Source of the DNA: an uncultured Verrucomicrobiota bacterium
GTDB taxonomy: Bacteria; Verrucomicrobiota; Verrucomicrobiia; Limisphaerales; UBA9464
Reading direction: 5' to 3'
Assembly (NCBI GenBank): GCA_903916195.1
Contig: CAIWVP010000013.1
Span: 1 to 64,000 of the forward strand
Length of the DNA: 64,000 bases
The position numbers and the translations under genes are program-made. Each line of letters starts with the position of its first letter. The first letter of the stretch is position 1. This document shows, one piece after another, positions 11,084-20,897 of the stretch. The notes below the pieces were generated by a model. It saw only the letters and a list, made by a program, of their open reading frames with translations. It ran no database searches and was not told the origin of the DNA.

Positions 11084-11307
11084 AGGTGCTGTGCTTAGAG
11101 TGTCCGGTCGGGGACCGGCGTTCCTTCAAAGGAGCGGGGAAAGTGACGGGTGGTAAGTTTCCGTGCAAGCCCTGTTTTCGGTTGCCGTGGTTATCGCCAC
11201 CTGCGGCGGACCTGCCTGCGACCGGGCCGCTGGGCATCTTGGGGCTTGCGCCGCTCGTGTGCACGGCCTAAAAGCCGGGCGTGGATTCCTTCGCCAACCT
11301 TCGGCTT

Positions 11308-11355
11308 ATGACCGCCGCGCTGCTGATCAGCCGCGCGGCCGCCGGGGTCTGGTGA
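11308..11355 (+). CDS. candidate leader peptide of leuA (MTAALLISRAAAGVW)
   Basis: 15-codon ORF with Leu-Leu-Ile, followed by a terminator hairpin and then leuA; no clear Shine-Dalgarno seen. Confidence 0.5.
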   Translation: MTAALLISRAAAGVW

Positions 11356-11373
11356 ATGCCCACGAAGCTTCCC

Positions 11374-11412
11374 GCCCCGCTGCCGCGACCCGGCCGTGGG
11401 GCTTTTTGTTTT
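11374..11412 (+). terminator. candidate intrinsic terminator/attenuator upstream of leuA
   Basis: GCCCCGC...GTGGGGC stem (one G-U) followed by TTTTTGTTTT. Confidence 0.75.
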
Positions 11413-11465
11413 CCACGACGCGGGGCGCGACCTGAAGGCCGACGACTCCACGAAACCACGCCACC

Positions 11466-13124
11466 ATGTTGAAGAACCCCGCATCGAAGTATCGACCGTT
11501 CCATCCGGTGAGCCTGCCCGACCGGCGCTGGCCCGACCGCGTCCTCACCGCCGCCCCGACCTGGTGCAGCGTGGATCTCCGCGACGGCAACCAGGCGCTC
11601 GCCGTGCCGATGAACGTGTCGCAGAAGCTCGAGCTCTTCGACGCGCTGGTGAAGTGCGGTTTCAAGGAGATCGAGGTCGGCTTCCCGTCCGCCTCCAACA
11701 CCGAGTTCGCCTTCAACCGCCGCTTGATCGAGGAGGGGCGCATCCCCGACGACGTCACCATCCAGTGCCTCGTCCAGGCCCGCGAGGACCTCATCGAGAA
11801 GACCGTCCAATCGCTCGTCGGCGCCAAGAAGGTCATCATCCATCTCTACAACTCCACCTCGCCGGCGCAGCGCCGCGTGGTCTTCGGCAAGTCCAAGGAG
11901 GAGATCAAGGCCATCGCGGTGCAGGGCGCCCGATGGATCCAGGAGCGTTTGCCGCGCCTGGCCGGGACCGACGTGCGGCTCCAGTACTCGCCGGAGAGCT
12001 TCAGCATGACCGAGGTGGAGTACGCGAAGGAGATCGCCGAGGCCGTGATGGACGTCTGGCGCCCCACGCCGGAGCGCAAGATGATCCTCAACCTGCCCGA
12101 CACCGTCGAGGTCGCGATGCCGAACGTCTATGCCGACCAGATCGAGTGGATCTGCCGGAACATCCGCGACCGCGGATCGCTCATCGTCAGCCTGCACACG
12201 CACAACGATCGCGGCACCGGCATCGCCGCCACGGAGCTCGGGCTGCTCGCCGGCGCGGACCGCGTCGAGGGCACGCTCTTCGGCAACGGCGAACGCACCG
12301 GCAACCTCGACCTCGTCGCCGTGGCCCTGAACCTCTACATGCACGGCATCGGATCCGGCCTCGACTTCTCCGACCTCGGCAAGGTGGTGGATGTCTACGA
12401 GCGCTGCACCGGCATGACCGTGCCTCCGCGGCAACCTTACGCCGGCGAACTGGTCTTCACCGCGTTCAGCGGATCGCACCAGGACGCCATCAAGAAGGGG
12501 CTCACCGAATGGGAGAAGGGCGGCCGTCCGAACTGGGACGTCCCGTACCTCACCATCGACCCCGCCGATATCGGTCGCCGTTACCAGGAGGTGATCCGCG
12601 TGAACAGCCAGTCCGGCAAAGGCGGCGTCGCCTATCTGCTGGAGGCGGAGTTCGGCATCGAGCTGCCCAAGGACATGCAGCGCGAGTTCGGCCCGATCGC
12701 GAACGACCTGGTCGACGCCCTCGGCCGCGAGGTGAAGGCCGACGAGCTCAAGGCGATGTTCTGGCGCGAGTACGTGGACCGCGTGTCGCCGTGGGAACTC
12801 GTCCACTTCCATGCCGACGGCGTGGACGGCCGGTTCCAGGCCCGCGCCTCGCTGAGACGCCTCGGCGTGGAGGCGAAGGTCGACGGCGAAGGCAACGGGC
12901 CGATCGCTGCGTTCGTCGCCGCGCTCGTCGCGGCCGGCGCGCCGGGGTTCGAGGTCGCCAACTACCGCGAGCACGCGCTCAGCGCCGGATCCGGCGCCAG
13001 CGCGATCTCCTACATCCAGATCAAGACCGCCGACGGCCGCGTGAGATGGGGTGCCGGCGTGGACACCAACATCGAGCTCGCGTCGATGAAGGCCGTGCTC
13101 AGCGCGCTCAACCGTTTGGGCTGA
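11466..13124 (+). CDS. leuA: 2-isopropylmalate synthase
   Basis: LPDRRWPDRVLTAAPTWCSVDLRDGNQAL..., SLHTHNDRGTGIAATELG. Confidence 0.96.
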   Translation: MLKNPASKYRPFHPVSLPDRRWPDRVLTAAPTWCSVDLRDGNQALAVPMNVSQKLELFDALVKCGFKEIEVGFPSASNTEFAFNRRLIEEGRIPDDVTIQCLVQAREDLIEKTVQSLVGAKKVIIHLYNSTSPAQRRVVFGKSKEEIKAIAVQGARWIQERLPRLAGTDVRLQYSPESFSMTEVEYAKEIAEAVMDVWRPTPERKMILNLPDTVEVAMPNVYADQIEWICRNIRDRGSLIVSLHTHNDRGTGIAATELGLLAGADRVEGTLFGNGERTGNLDLVAVALNLYMHGIGSGLDFSDLGKVVDVYERCTGMTVPPRQPYAGELVFTAFSGSHQDAIKKGLTEWEKGGRPNWDVPYLTIDPADIGRRYQEVIRVNSQSGKGGVAYLLEAEFGIELPKDMQREFGPIANDLVDALGREVKADELKAMFWREYVDRVSPWELVHFHADGVDGRFQARASLRRLGVEAKVDGEGNGPIAAFVAALVAAGAPGFEVANYREHALSAGSGASAISYIQIKTADGRVRWGAGVDTNIELASMKAVLSALNRLG

Positions 13125-13200
13125 ATCGTCGGCAGATTTTTCCCGATACGTCCGTCGTGACGCGCCAAGCCCTCCATGGATGCCGCCGCCTGGCGGTCCG

Positions 13201-13479
13201 ATGAAGTCCCCACCACCTCTCCGGGGTGCGCGGCACCAGCCGGACGCCCTCGATGCCGCCCTGGTGATTGATGTCCCGGATGTCGCGGACGCCGACCTCA
13301 ACCGCATCCCGGACCTGCTGGAGGTGTCGCAGGCGACGGCACCGGTCATGACCGCCGGTGCGATCGTCCACGACGACGGAATCGAGGGCGTCGACCGGAC
13401 GCTCGCCGCCGATCCGGAGGACGTGGAACTTCCGCTGCCGGCGGAAGGGACGCGGCTCTATCGCGTCCGCGTGCTCTGA
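13201..13479 (+). CDS. hypothetical protein
   Basis: Small ORF with Asp-rich DVADADLNRIPDLLEV segment; no family recognised. Confidence 0.3.
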   Translation: MKSPPPLRGARHQPDALDAALVIDVPDVADADLNRIPDLLEVSQATAPVMTAGAIVHDDGIEGVDRTLAADPEDVELPLPAEGTRLYRVRVL

Positions 13480-13486
13480 TCCGCCG

Positions 13487-14500
13487 TCAGCGCAACCGCT
13501 CCTCGAACCACTCCCTCACGACTGGTCCGAGGCGCTGGAAATCGTACGGCAAGGATTCGTGGATCGCTTCGTCGAGCACGACCATCTTGCTGTCGGCGAC
13601 GACGGACCACTGTAGCTCGCGCACGTCGCCGACCGGTGCGACCACGTCGCGTCCGCCGGCCACGAACAGCACAGGGACGCGGATGCGACCGGCGATGCTG
13701 GTGGTGTCCAACGCGTCGCCGCGTTCCGCGAGCAGCCCCGGCAGCTCCTTCGCCGCGGCCTGCACCCACGTGGCCGGCACCCATCTCGCGTAGGTCTTGC
13801 GGATGCCTTCCATCGCGGTCGAGAGCCGCGCGTACGGCGCCATGGCGACGACCGTCCTGACGCGCGGATCGTCCGCGGCCCAGCGCAGAGCGATCGCCGC
13901 GCCGTAGGAATCGCCCAGCACGCCGATCGGGCCGGAGATGTGTCCGAGGCGGGCGAGCCGGGTCAGGAGCTCCGTCATGTCCCTCGACTCGACCGGGCCG
14001 AAGTGGATCTGGCGTCCGCCCGAACGGCCGTGCCCGCGCAGATCGACCAGCACGCAACGATAGCCCTGCTCGGCGAGGAAGAACCCCCACGGCGCCATCA
14101 CGGTCTTGTTGAGGGCGTAGCCGTGCAGGATGACGACGGTGCCGTGCGGAGGGGCGGAGCGGAGCTGCTTGGCCGGCACCACCGCGTCCATGCCGAACTT
14201 CAGCACCGGGCGTCCATGGTCGGTCTCCCAGTGGTCCGTCGCGCGGAACCCGTAGTCCCCGGGCTCGACGAAGCGGCAGTGGATCGGCACGGGCGGATCC
14301 CCGAGCGGGACGAAAAGCTCGGGCAGGGACTGCACCGGATGGTTGGTGTAGCTGAGCACGACCTTCGCGGCCGGTGTGTAGACATCGGGGAACGAGTTCG
14401 GCGCCTGGATCAGCTGGCGCGCGATGAAGCGGCCGGGAGCGCATCCGCCGCCGATGCCGGCGAGCAGGAGGAGGAGCGGGAGGAGGGAGCGGCGGTCCAT
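13487..14500 (-). CDS. alpha/beta hydrolase, probable lipoprotein
   Basis: MDRRSLLPLLLLLAGIGGGC lipobox-like start; VILHGYALNKT, GVLGDSYGAAIALRW nucleophile elbow. Confidence 0.85.
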   Translation of the reverse strand: MDRRSLLPLLLLLAGIGGGCAPGRFIARQLIQAPNSFPDVYTPAAKVVLSYTNHPVQSLPELFVPLGDPPVPIHCRFVEPGDYGFRATDHWETDHGRPVLKFGMDAVVPAKQLRSAPPHGTVVILHGYALNKTVMAPWGFFLAEQGYRCVLVDLRGHGRSGGRQIHFGPVESRDMTELLTRLARLGHISGPIGVLGDSYGAAIALRWAADDPRVRTVVAMAPYARLSTAMEGIRKTYARWVPATWVQAAAKELPGLLAERGDALDTTSIAGRIRVPVLFVAGGRDVVAPVGDVRELQWSVVADSKMVVLDEAIHESLPYDFQRLGPVVREWFEERLR

Positions 14501-14628
14501 GGCGACGGGCGCGATCATCCTCCCGGCCGCGTTCCCGCCAACCGGAATCGCGCCGCCGCGCGTCCCGTGCCTCGTTGGCAATTCCGTTTGAATCTCGTCG
14601 GCCCGGCGCGCTTCATCACGAGGTCGCC

Positions 14629-17169
14629 ATGAAGCACCGTCTCTTCTTCGCCATCCCGTTCGCCATCGCCGTGTGCGCCGCCTCGTGTCTTTCCGCCGAG
14701 GTGCCGCTCGGCAAGGACGGGCATCCGTTGAACCTCGGTTTCGAGACCGGCGACCTTCGCGACTGGACCGCGACCGGGACCGCGTTCGCCGGACAACCGG
14801 TGAAAGGCGACCTGCCCAAGGCCCGTCGTGCCGACATGAGCTCGCACCACATCGGAGAACATTGGATCGGCGGCTACGAGAAGGCGGGCGACGATCCGAA
14901 AGGCACGCTCACGTCCGCTCCGTTCAAGGTGACCCGGCCTTGGGCGAGCTTCCGTTTCGCGGCCGGCGCCTGGCCCGAGACCCGGGTCGAGCTCGTGGAC
15001 GCGGCGACGGGCAGCGTGTTCCTCAAAATGAGCGGTGTGGAGAGCGAGACCCTCCGGCCGGTCGCTGCGGACCTCCGGGACCGCGTCGGCAAAGAGATCT
15101 TCATCCGCCTCGTCGACGACCGTTCCGGCCACTGGGGCCACGTGAACTTCGACGACTTCCAGTTCCACGCGGCGCGGCCGACGTTCCCCGACGAGTACAC
15201 CCTTGCCGACGCGCAGAAGAACGTCCCGCCGCCGGCCGACTCGGTGCTCTTCGCCGGTCTATCGCCCGAGCAGGCCGTCGCCAAGGCCTCGCTTCCCGCG
15301 GGCTTCAAGATGCATCTCTTCGCCGGCGAGCCCGATGTGAAGCAGCCGATCGCCTTCTGCGACGACGACCGCGGCCGTCTCTGGGTCGTCGAGGGCCACA
15401 CCTATCCGAAGCGCGTCGGCACCCCGCCGAAGGACGGCACCGACGAGGCGAAGATGAAGGACATCCTCGGCGGCAAGGACCGCTTGGTCGTGTTCGAGGA
15501 CACCGACGGCGACCACAAGTTCGACAAGCGCACCGTGGTGCTCGAAGGGCTCAACCTCGTCTCCGGCATCGAGTACGGCTTCGGCGGCGTCTTCATCGGC
15601 GCGGCGCCGTACCTGATGTTCCTGCCCATCATCGACGGCGACGCGCCGCGACCGGCCGGTCCGCCGCAGTTGTTGCTCGACGGCTGGAACTACTCCGCCG
15701 ACACGCATGAGACGTTGAACACCTTCAACTGGGGCCCCGACGGCTGGCTTTACGGCTGCCACGGCGTCTTCTGCCCCTCGCACGTCGGCAAGCCCGGCGC
15801 GGCCGAATCCGAGCGCCAATGGATGGACGCCGGCGTCTGGCGGTATCATCCGACCCAACGCGTGTTCGAGGTGTTCGCCGAGGGCACGAGCAACCCGTGG
15901 GGCGTGGATTTCGACGCCGACGGACAATGCTGGATCGAGGCCTGCGTCATCCCGCACCTGTTCCACATGATCCAGGGCGGACGCTACGAGCGGCAAGGCG
16001 GCGAGCACTTCACCGTCGGTGCCGAGGAGACCGCGCGGAACGCCAAGCACCGTCAATCCGGCAGCCGGAAGCCGGTCTTCCCCTACGTCTACGAGGACAT
16101 CACGACCGTGGCCGACCACCGCCATTACGCGGGCAACCAAGGTCCGCACGCCGGCAACGGCCGCAGCGACGCCGCCGGCGGCGGCCACGCCCACGCGGGC
16201 ATGATGGTCTACCTCGGCACGAGCTGGCCCGAGCAGTATCGCGGCGGCTTGTTCATGGGGAACATCCACGGACAGCGCATGAACATGGACGTGCCCGTGC
16301 GGTCCGGATCCGGGTACATCGGCAAGCACGGCGCGGATTTCCTGAACTTCAACGACACCTGGAGCCAGACGCTGAACCAGCGGTACGACGCGGACGGATC
16401 GGTCTACGTCATCGACTGGTACGACAAGAACCAGTGCCACCACGGCCGCGAGGACGGCCACGACCGCAGCAACGGACGCATCTACAAGATCGTCTACAGC
16501 GATCAACCCAAGACGAAAGTGGACCTCGCCAAGCTCGGCGACGAAGAGTTGGTGAAGCTCGTGCCGTCCAAGAACGAGTGGATGAGCCGGCACGCGCGGC
16601 GGTTGCTCGCCGAACGCGCCGCGGCCGGCAAGCTGTCCGGCGCCGCGCGCCAGGAGATCCGCGAGCTGATGCTGGCGGGCCGCGACACCGGGTCGACGCT
16701 GCGCGGCATCTGGGCGATGCACGTCACCGGCGGCATCGCGTTCGAGGACATCGGCCAGTTGGTGCAGAGCGGCGACGAACAGGCCCGCGGCTGGGCGATC
16801 CAAGCGGCGACCGAGGCCGCGCCCTACCGGACCGCGGAGCACTGGGCCGAGGAGAACGTCCGCGGCGCCCTCGATGCGTTGGCGGGCATCGCCGCCGCGG
16901 AGACCTCGCCGGTCGTCCGCCGCCAGATCGCCTCGGCCGCGCAGCGCCTGCCCGCCGCCAGCCGCAAGGCCATCCTCACCGCGCTCGTCTCGCACGGCGA
17001 GGACGTCGGCGACCACAACCTGCCGTTGCTCTACTGGTACGCGGCGGAGGGCGCCGTCGCGACCGACCCGGCTTTCGGTTTGGACCTCCTGCGTTCCTGC
17101 AAGATCCCCAAGATCCGCGAGTTCATCGCCCGCCGCCTTGCCACCGCCAGTCTCGCTTCCGCCCAATGA
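14629..17169 (+). CDS. PVC-type membrane-bound dehydrogenase-like beta-propeller protein
   Basis: Signal peptide MKHRLFFAIPFAIAVCAASCLSAEVPLG; LPAGFKMHLFAGEPDVKQPIAFCDDDRGRLWVVEGHTYP; YVIDWYDKNQCHHGREDGHDRSNGRIYKI. Confidence 0.85.
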   Translation: MKHRLFFAIPFAIAVCAASCLSAEVPLGKDGHPLNLGFETGDLRDWTATGTAFAGQPVKGDLPKARRADMSSHHIGEHWIGGYEKAGDDPKGTLTSAPFKVTRPWASFRFAAGAWPETRVELVDAATGSVFLKMSGVESETLRPVAADLRDRVGKEIFIRLVDDRSGHWGHVNFDDFQFHAARPTFPDEYTLADAQKNVPPPADSVLFAGLSPEQAVAKASLPAGFKMHLFAGEPDVKQPIAFCDDDRGRLWVVEGHTYPKRVGTPPKDGTDEAKMKDILGGKDRLVVFEDTDGDHKFDKRTVVLEGLNLVSGIEYGFGGVFIGAAPYLMFLPIIDGDAPRPAGPPQLLLDGWNYSADTHETLNTFNWGPDGWLYGCHGVFCPSHVGKPGAAESERQWMDAGVWRYHPTQRVFEVFAEGTSNPWGVDFDADGQCWIEACVIPHLFHMIQGGRYERQGGEHFTVGAEETARNAKHRQSGSRKPVFPYVYEDITTVADHRHYAGNQGPHAGNGRSDAAGGGHAHAGMMVYLGTSWPEQYRGGLFMGNIHGQRMNMDVPVRSGSGYIGKHGADFLNFNDTWSQTLNQRYDADGSVYVIDWYDKNQCHHGREDGHDRSNGRIYKIVYSDQPKTKVDLAKLGDEELVKLVPSKNEWMSRHARRLLAERAAAGKLSGAARQEIRELMLAGRDTGSTLRGIWAMHVTGGIAFEDIGQLVQSGDEQARGWAIQAATEAAPYRTAEHWAEENVRGALDALAGIAAAETSPVVRRQIASAAQRLPAASRKAILTALVSHGEDVGDHNLPLLYWYAAEGAVATDPAFGLDLLRSCKIPKIREFIARRLATASLASAQ

Positions 17170-18350
17170 AACGTCTCCTTGCCCTCTGCGCCCTTTGCGT
17201 GACGGCCATCCTGCCGCTCCGCGCCGTCGATTCGTTGCCGCAGCTCGCGCAGATCCTGCGCGGATCCGATGACACCCAGCTCCAGCGCGACATCCTCCGC
17301 GGCCTCGGCGCCGCCCTGAAGGGCCGTCGTTCGGTGCCGATGCCCGCGGGCTGGGAGGCCGTCGAGACCAAGCTCTCCGCCAGCTCCGACGCCGAGGTCC
17401 GCACGCTCGCGCAGACGCTCTCGCTCACCTTCGGCAGCCCGCGCGCGAAGGCCGCCCTCCGCGCGACCGCGGCCGATGTCGCGGCCGATGCCGCGGCCCG
17501 GCGCACGGCGCTGGAATCGTTGCTCGGCATCCGCGACCCGGAGCTCCCGCCGGTCCTCCAGAAGCTCGTCGCCGATCCTGCCGTCCGGGGCACCGCCTTG
17601 CGGGGTCTCGCCACCTACGATGACGCCGCCACACCGGCCGCGGTGCTCGGTGCCTACGCTTCGTACGCGGGAACGGAGAAGCGCGACGCCTTGAACACCC
17701 TCGCCTCGCGGACCGCCTTCGCGAAGCCGCTGCTCGTCGCCGTCGCCGACGGCAAGGTCGCCAAGACCGACCTCACGGCCGACCTCGTCCGCCAGCTCCG
17801 CAACCTCAAGGACGACGGCATCAAGGCCCGGCTCACCGAGCTCTGGGGCGTGATGCAGGAGACGAGCCCGGACATGCAGAAAGAGGTCGAGCGGGTGACC
17901 CGTCTCTATTGGGCGGGTGGATCTACTCCGGGCGTCGCGCCGCGCGGTCGAGTGGTCTTCAACAAGGTCTGCGCGCAGTGCCACGCACTGTTCGACAGCG
18001 GCGGACACGTCGGGCCCGACATCACCGGCGCGAACCGCGGCGACCTCGATTATCTGTTGCAGAACATCCTCTTCCCGAACGCGGTCATCCCGAACGAATA
18101 CCGCGCCACCACGGTGGAGACGAAGGACGACCGGGTCATCACCGGCATCGTGAAGGAGCAGACCGCCGCGGCGCTCTCGATCCAGACCGCGAACGAACTG
18201 GTGACCATCCCGCGTGCCGAGGTGAAGAGCACGTCCACGAGCGACCAATCGCTCATGCCGGAAGGCCTCATCTCCCAGCTCAAGGAGCAGGAGATCCGCG
18301 ACCTGCTCTACTACCTGAGCCGCCCCGGCCAGGTCGCGCTGCCGCAGTGA
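17166..18350 (+). CDS. PVC-type heme-binding (CxxCH) C-terminal domain protein
   Basis: Signal peptide MKRLLALCALCVTAILPLRA; helical repeat region; CAQCH; LFPNAVIPNEYRATTVETKDDRVITGIV; ATGA overlap with preceding gene. Confidence 0.85.
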   Translation: MKRLLALCALCVTAILPLRAVDSLPQLAQILRGSDDTQLQRDILRGLGAALKGRRSVPMPAGWEAVETKLSASSDAEVRTLAQTLSLTFGSPRAKAALRATAADVAADAAARRTALESLLGIRDPELPPVLQKLVADPAVRGTALRGLATYDDAATPAAVLGAYASYAGTEKRDALNTLASRTAFAKPLLVAVADGKVAKTDLTADLVRQLRNLKDDGIKARLTELWGVMQETSPDMQKEVERVTRLYWAGGSTPGVAPRGRVVFNKVCAQCHALFDSGGHVGPDITGANRGDLDYLLQNILFPNAVIPNEYRATTVETKDDRVITGIVKEQTAAALSIQTANELVTIPRAEVKSTSTSDQSLMPEGLISQLKEQEIRDLLYYLSRPGQVALPQ

Positions 18351-18525
18351 GCGCGGCGACCTCGCCACGACCGATCGGAGGGGCCTCGGTCTCCTGTCGG
18401 TAGGTGGATGGTGGATGGTGGATGGCCTTTGTCCCGCGGAGGATCGGTCTCATCGTGGACAACCTTCCCCGGGCCCTTCCGTTTCCCGCCTTCATCCTTC
18501 TTCCTTCCGCGTCCATCCTCCGGCC

Positions 18526-19626
18526 GTGCCGCGGGTCATCCTCCATCTCGACATGGACGCCTTCTACGCGTCCGTGGAGCAGCGCGACCGGCCCGAACTT
18601 CGAGGGTTGCCGGTCATCGTGGGCGGTTCCAGCGAGCAGCGCGGCGTCGTCTGCGCGGCGAGCTACGAGGCGCGGAAATTCGGAGTGCGCTCCGCCATGC
18701 CCAGCCGGATCGCCGCCCGGTTGTGCCCGCTCGGGGTCTTCATCCGGCCGCGCATGGACGCCTACCGCGACGAATCGCGCGCCATCTTCCGGCTCGTGGC
18801 GGAAACGGGCGTGGTGGTCGAACAGGTCTCGGTCGACGAGGCTTATCTGGAGGCCACGGCGATCGTGGGGCCGTCCGGAGAAGCCGGTGGGGACGGGGAC
18901 TTGCGCGCGGCCGTGCCCATCGCCGAACGGTTGCGCGCGGAGATCCGTGCGCAGCGCGGGTTGACGGCCAGCATCGGCATCGCATCGAACAAGCTGCTGG
19001 CCAAACTCGGAAGCGATTTCAAGAAACCCGACGGCCTCACCCTCATCACCGAGCGCGACAAGGTGACCTTTCTCCGGCCGTTGCCCTGCCGCGCGCTGCA
19101 CGGCGTCGGCGCCGTCACCGCCGAGGTCCTGGCCAAGGCCGGTCTCAACACCGTGGGCGACCTCCAGGACCATCCGGGCGACCTGCGCGCGCTGGTCGGG
19201 TCGTTCGGGCCGGTGCTCAAGCGTTTCGCTTTCGGCGAGGACGACCGTCCGCTCGAGCTCGGCGACGAGGTGAAGAGCATCAGCAGCGAGACGACCTTCG
19301 ACCGTGACACGGCGGATCGTCCGGAACTGCGGGCCTGCCTGCGCGACCAAGCGACGGAGATCGCCGGGAAGCTCCAGCGCCGCCGCCTCGCCGCGCGCAC
19401 GGTGCAGGTGAAGGTCCGCTACGGCGACTTCACCACGCTCACGCGGCAGATCTCGGTGGAGGAGCCGTTGACCGATGCCAAGGAGATCTTCCGGTTCGGC
19501 TGCTGGTTGTTGGCGAGGGAAGACCTCGTCCATCGTCCGCTGCGCCTGCTCGGGCTCGGTGTCAGCGGGCTCGGCGAGATGGCGGCGGTCCAACTCGCGT
19601 TGCCATGGGCGAAGCTGTCGGGCTGA
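18526..19626 (+). CDS. dinB: DNA polymerase IV (Y-family)
   Basis: PRVILHLDMDAFYASVEQRDRPELRGLPVIVGG; SVDEAYLE; GTG start chosen within ORF 18415..19626. Confidence 0.93.
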   Translation: MPRVILHLDMDAFYASVEQRDRPELRGLPVIVGGSSEQRGVVCAASYEARKFGVRSAMPSRIAARLCPLGVFIRPRMDAYRDESRAIFRLVAETGVVVEQVSVDEAYLEATAIVGPSGEAGGDGDLRAAVPIAERLRAEIRAQRGLTASIGIASNKLLAKLGSDFKKPDGLTLITERDKVTFLRPLPCRALHGVGAVTAEVLAKAGLNTVGDLQDHPGDLRALVGSFGPVLKRFAFGEDDRPLELGDEVKSISSETTFDRDTADRPELRACLRDQATEIAGKLQRRRLAARTVQVKVRYGDFTTLTRQISVEEPLTDAKEIFRFGCWLLAREDLVHRPLRLLGLGVSGLGEMAAVQLALPWAKLSG

Positions 19627-19740
19627 GACCGACCAGGCGACCGCAGAACCCGCAGGGACGAGGTGTGACGGGTCCCGCGGTTCTCCGGAAAGACCGGAGG
19701 CTCCTCACGTCGTCGCCGGCCCGACCCGGCGCCGCGTCGT

Positions 19741-20409
19741 TCAGGAGAAGCGGTCGTCGGTCCAGGGATCGGCGGTGTTCGAGTAGCCGCGCACCTCCCA
19801 GAAGCCGAGGATGTCGCGGTCGAGGAAGGTGATCTCGCGGATCCATTTCGCGCCCTTCCATGCATAGCGCTTGGGGACGATGACACGGGCCGGGCCGCCA
19901 TGTTCGCGGGGCAGGGGAGCGCCGTTCCATGAGTGGGCGATGAGCACGTCGTCGTCCATCATCACGTCGAGCGGGTTGTTGGTGGAATAGCCGTCGTAGC
20001 TCTTGAAGAAGACGTGGGTGGCGCTGTCCTTGGGCCGGACGAGGTCGGTGAGCGTGAAGAACGAGACGCCTTCCCACGCCATATCGAACTGGCTCCAGGT
20101 GGTCACGCAGTGGAAATCGCTCACGTCCTTGGACTGCGGTAGCGCGAGGAAGGCATCCCATGAGAGCGTGACCGGGTTCTCGACGTGGCCGCCGATCTTG
20201 AGCTGCCATCGGTCGGGCGCCACCTCCGGCTTCACGCCGAGGTCGAGCACCGGAAAGTTCTCGACCTGGCGTTGTCCCGGAGGCAGCCGGTCGGACGAGC
20301 GGACGGTCGGCTTGGCGAGGCCGGATTGCTTGCGGGCCCAGCGTTCTTTGGCCGCGATGTATGCTTCTTTCACCGCCGCGGAGTGTGGCGGCGGACCGCG
20401 GGAACGCAA
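19741..20409 (-). CDS. sulfite oxidase-like molybdopterin oxidoreductase
   Basis: WQLKIGGHVENPVTLSWDAFLALPQ, DFHCVTTWSQFDMAWEGV, HGGPARVIVPKRYAWKGAKWI. Confidence 0.88.
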   Translation of the reverse strand: MRSRGPPPHSAAVKEAYIAAKERWARKQSGLAKPTVRSSDRLPPGQRQVENFPVLDLGVKPEVAPDRWQLKIGGHVENPVTLSWDAFLALPQSKDVSDFHCVTTWSQFDMAWEGVSFFTLTDLVRPKDSATHVFFKSYDGYSTNNPLDVMMDDDVLIAHSWNGAPLPREHGGPARVIVPKRYAWKGAKWIREITFLDRDILGFWEVRGYSNTADPWTDDRFS

Positions 20410-20487
20410 GACGACCGAAATAAGGCTTGCACCGGATTTGGCGGACCGTTAACTACGCCGCTCCTTTAAGACGAAAGGCAAAATTTT

Positions 20488-20757
20488 ATGGCTCGTATCT
20501 GTCCTATCTCCGGCAAGCGCCCCATCAAGGGCAACCACATCTGGCGCTCCGGTAAGGCGAAGAAAAAAGGCGGCATCGGTACCCACGTGACCGCCATCAC
20601 CAAGCGCCGGTTCTTCCCGAACCTGCAGAAGGTGAAGGTCCTCCTGCCCAACGGCCAGGTGAAGCGCCTCCGCGTCGCGGTGAGCGTCATCAAGAAGGGC
20701 CAGCTCAAACTGGCGCCGTTGCGCACGTGGAAGAAGCCCGAGGCGAAGGCGGCCTGA
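20488..20757 (+). CDS. rpmB: 50S ribosomal protein L28
   Basis: MARICPISGKRPIKGNHIWRSGKAKKKGGIGTHVTAITKRRFFPNLQKVKV. Confidence 0.96.
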   Translation: MARICPISGKRPIKGNHIWRSGKAKKKGGIGTHVTAITKRRFFPNLQKVKVLLPNGQVKRLRVAVSVIKKGQLKLAPLRTWKKPEAKAA

Positions 20758-20780
20758 GCCGTCGACATCGGTCTGCAAAG

Positions 20781-20813
20781 AAGGCGCAGTCCTTGAAGGG
20801 CTGTGCCTTTTTT
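20781..20813 (+). terminator. intrinsic terminator after rpmB
   Basis: AAGGCGCAGTCC ttgaa GGGCTGTGCCTT stem followed by T-run. Confidence 0.85.
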
Positions 20814-20897
20814 CGTGCCTTCGGACGGATGACCGCCCGGGATGCCGATCTCGGCACCACGGTTGCGGCCTCCCGGTCCCGCCCGTAGTCTGCGGCC

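Noticed and set aside
10566-11264. 232-aa minus ORF as a single protein
   Set aside because: N-terminal two thirds are rpsP read in another frame; only the last 77 codons match KhpA
11268-13349. 693-aa minus-strand ORF
   Set aside because: Antisense shadow of leuA; no recognisable motifs
15259-17166. 635-aa minus-strand ORF
   Set aside because: Antisense shadow of the 14629-17169 gene
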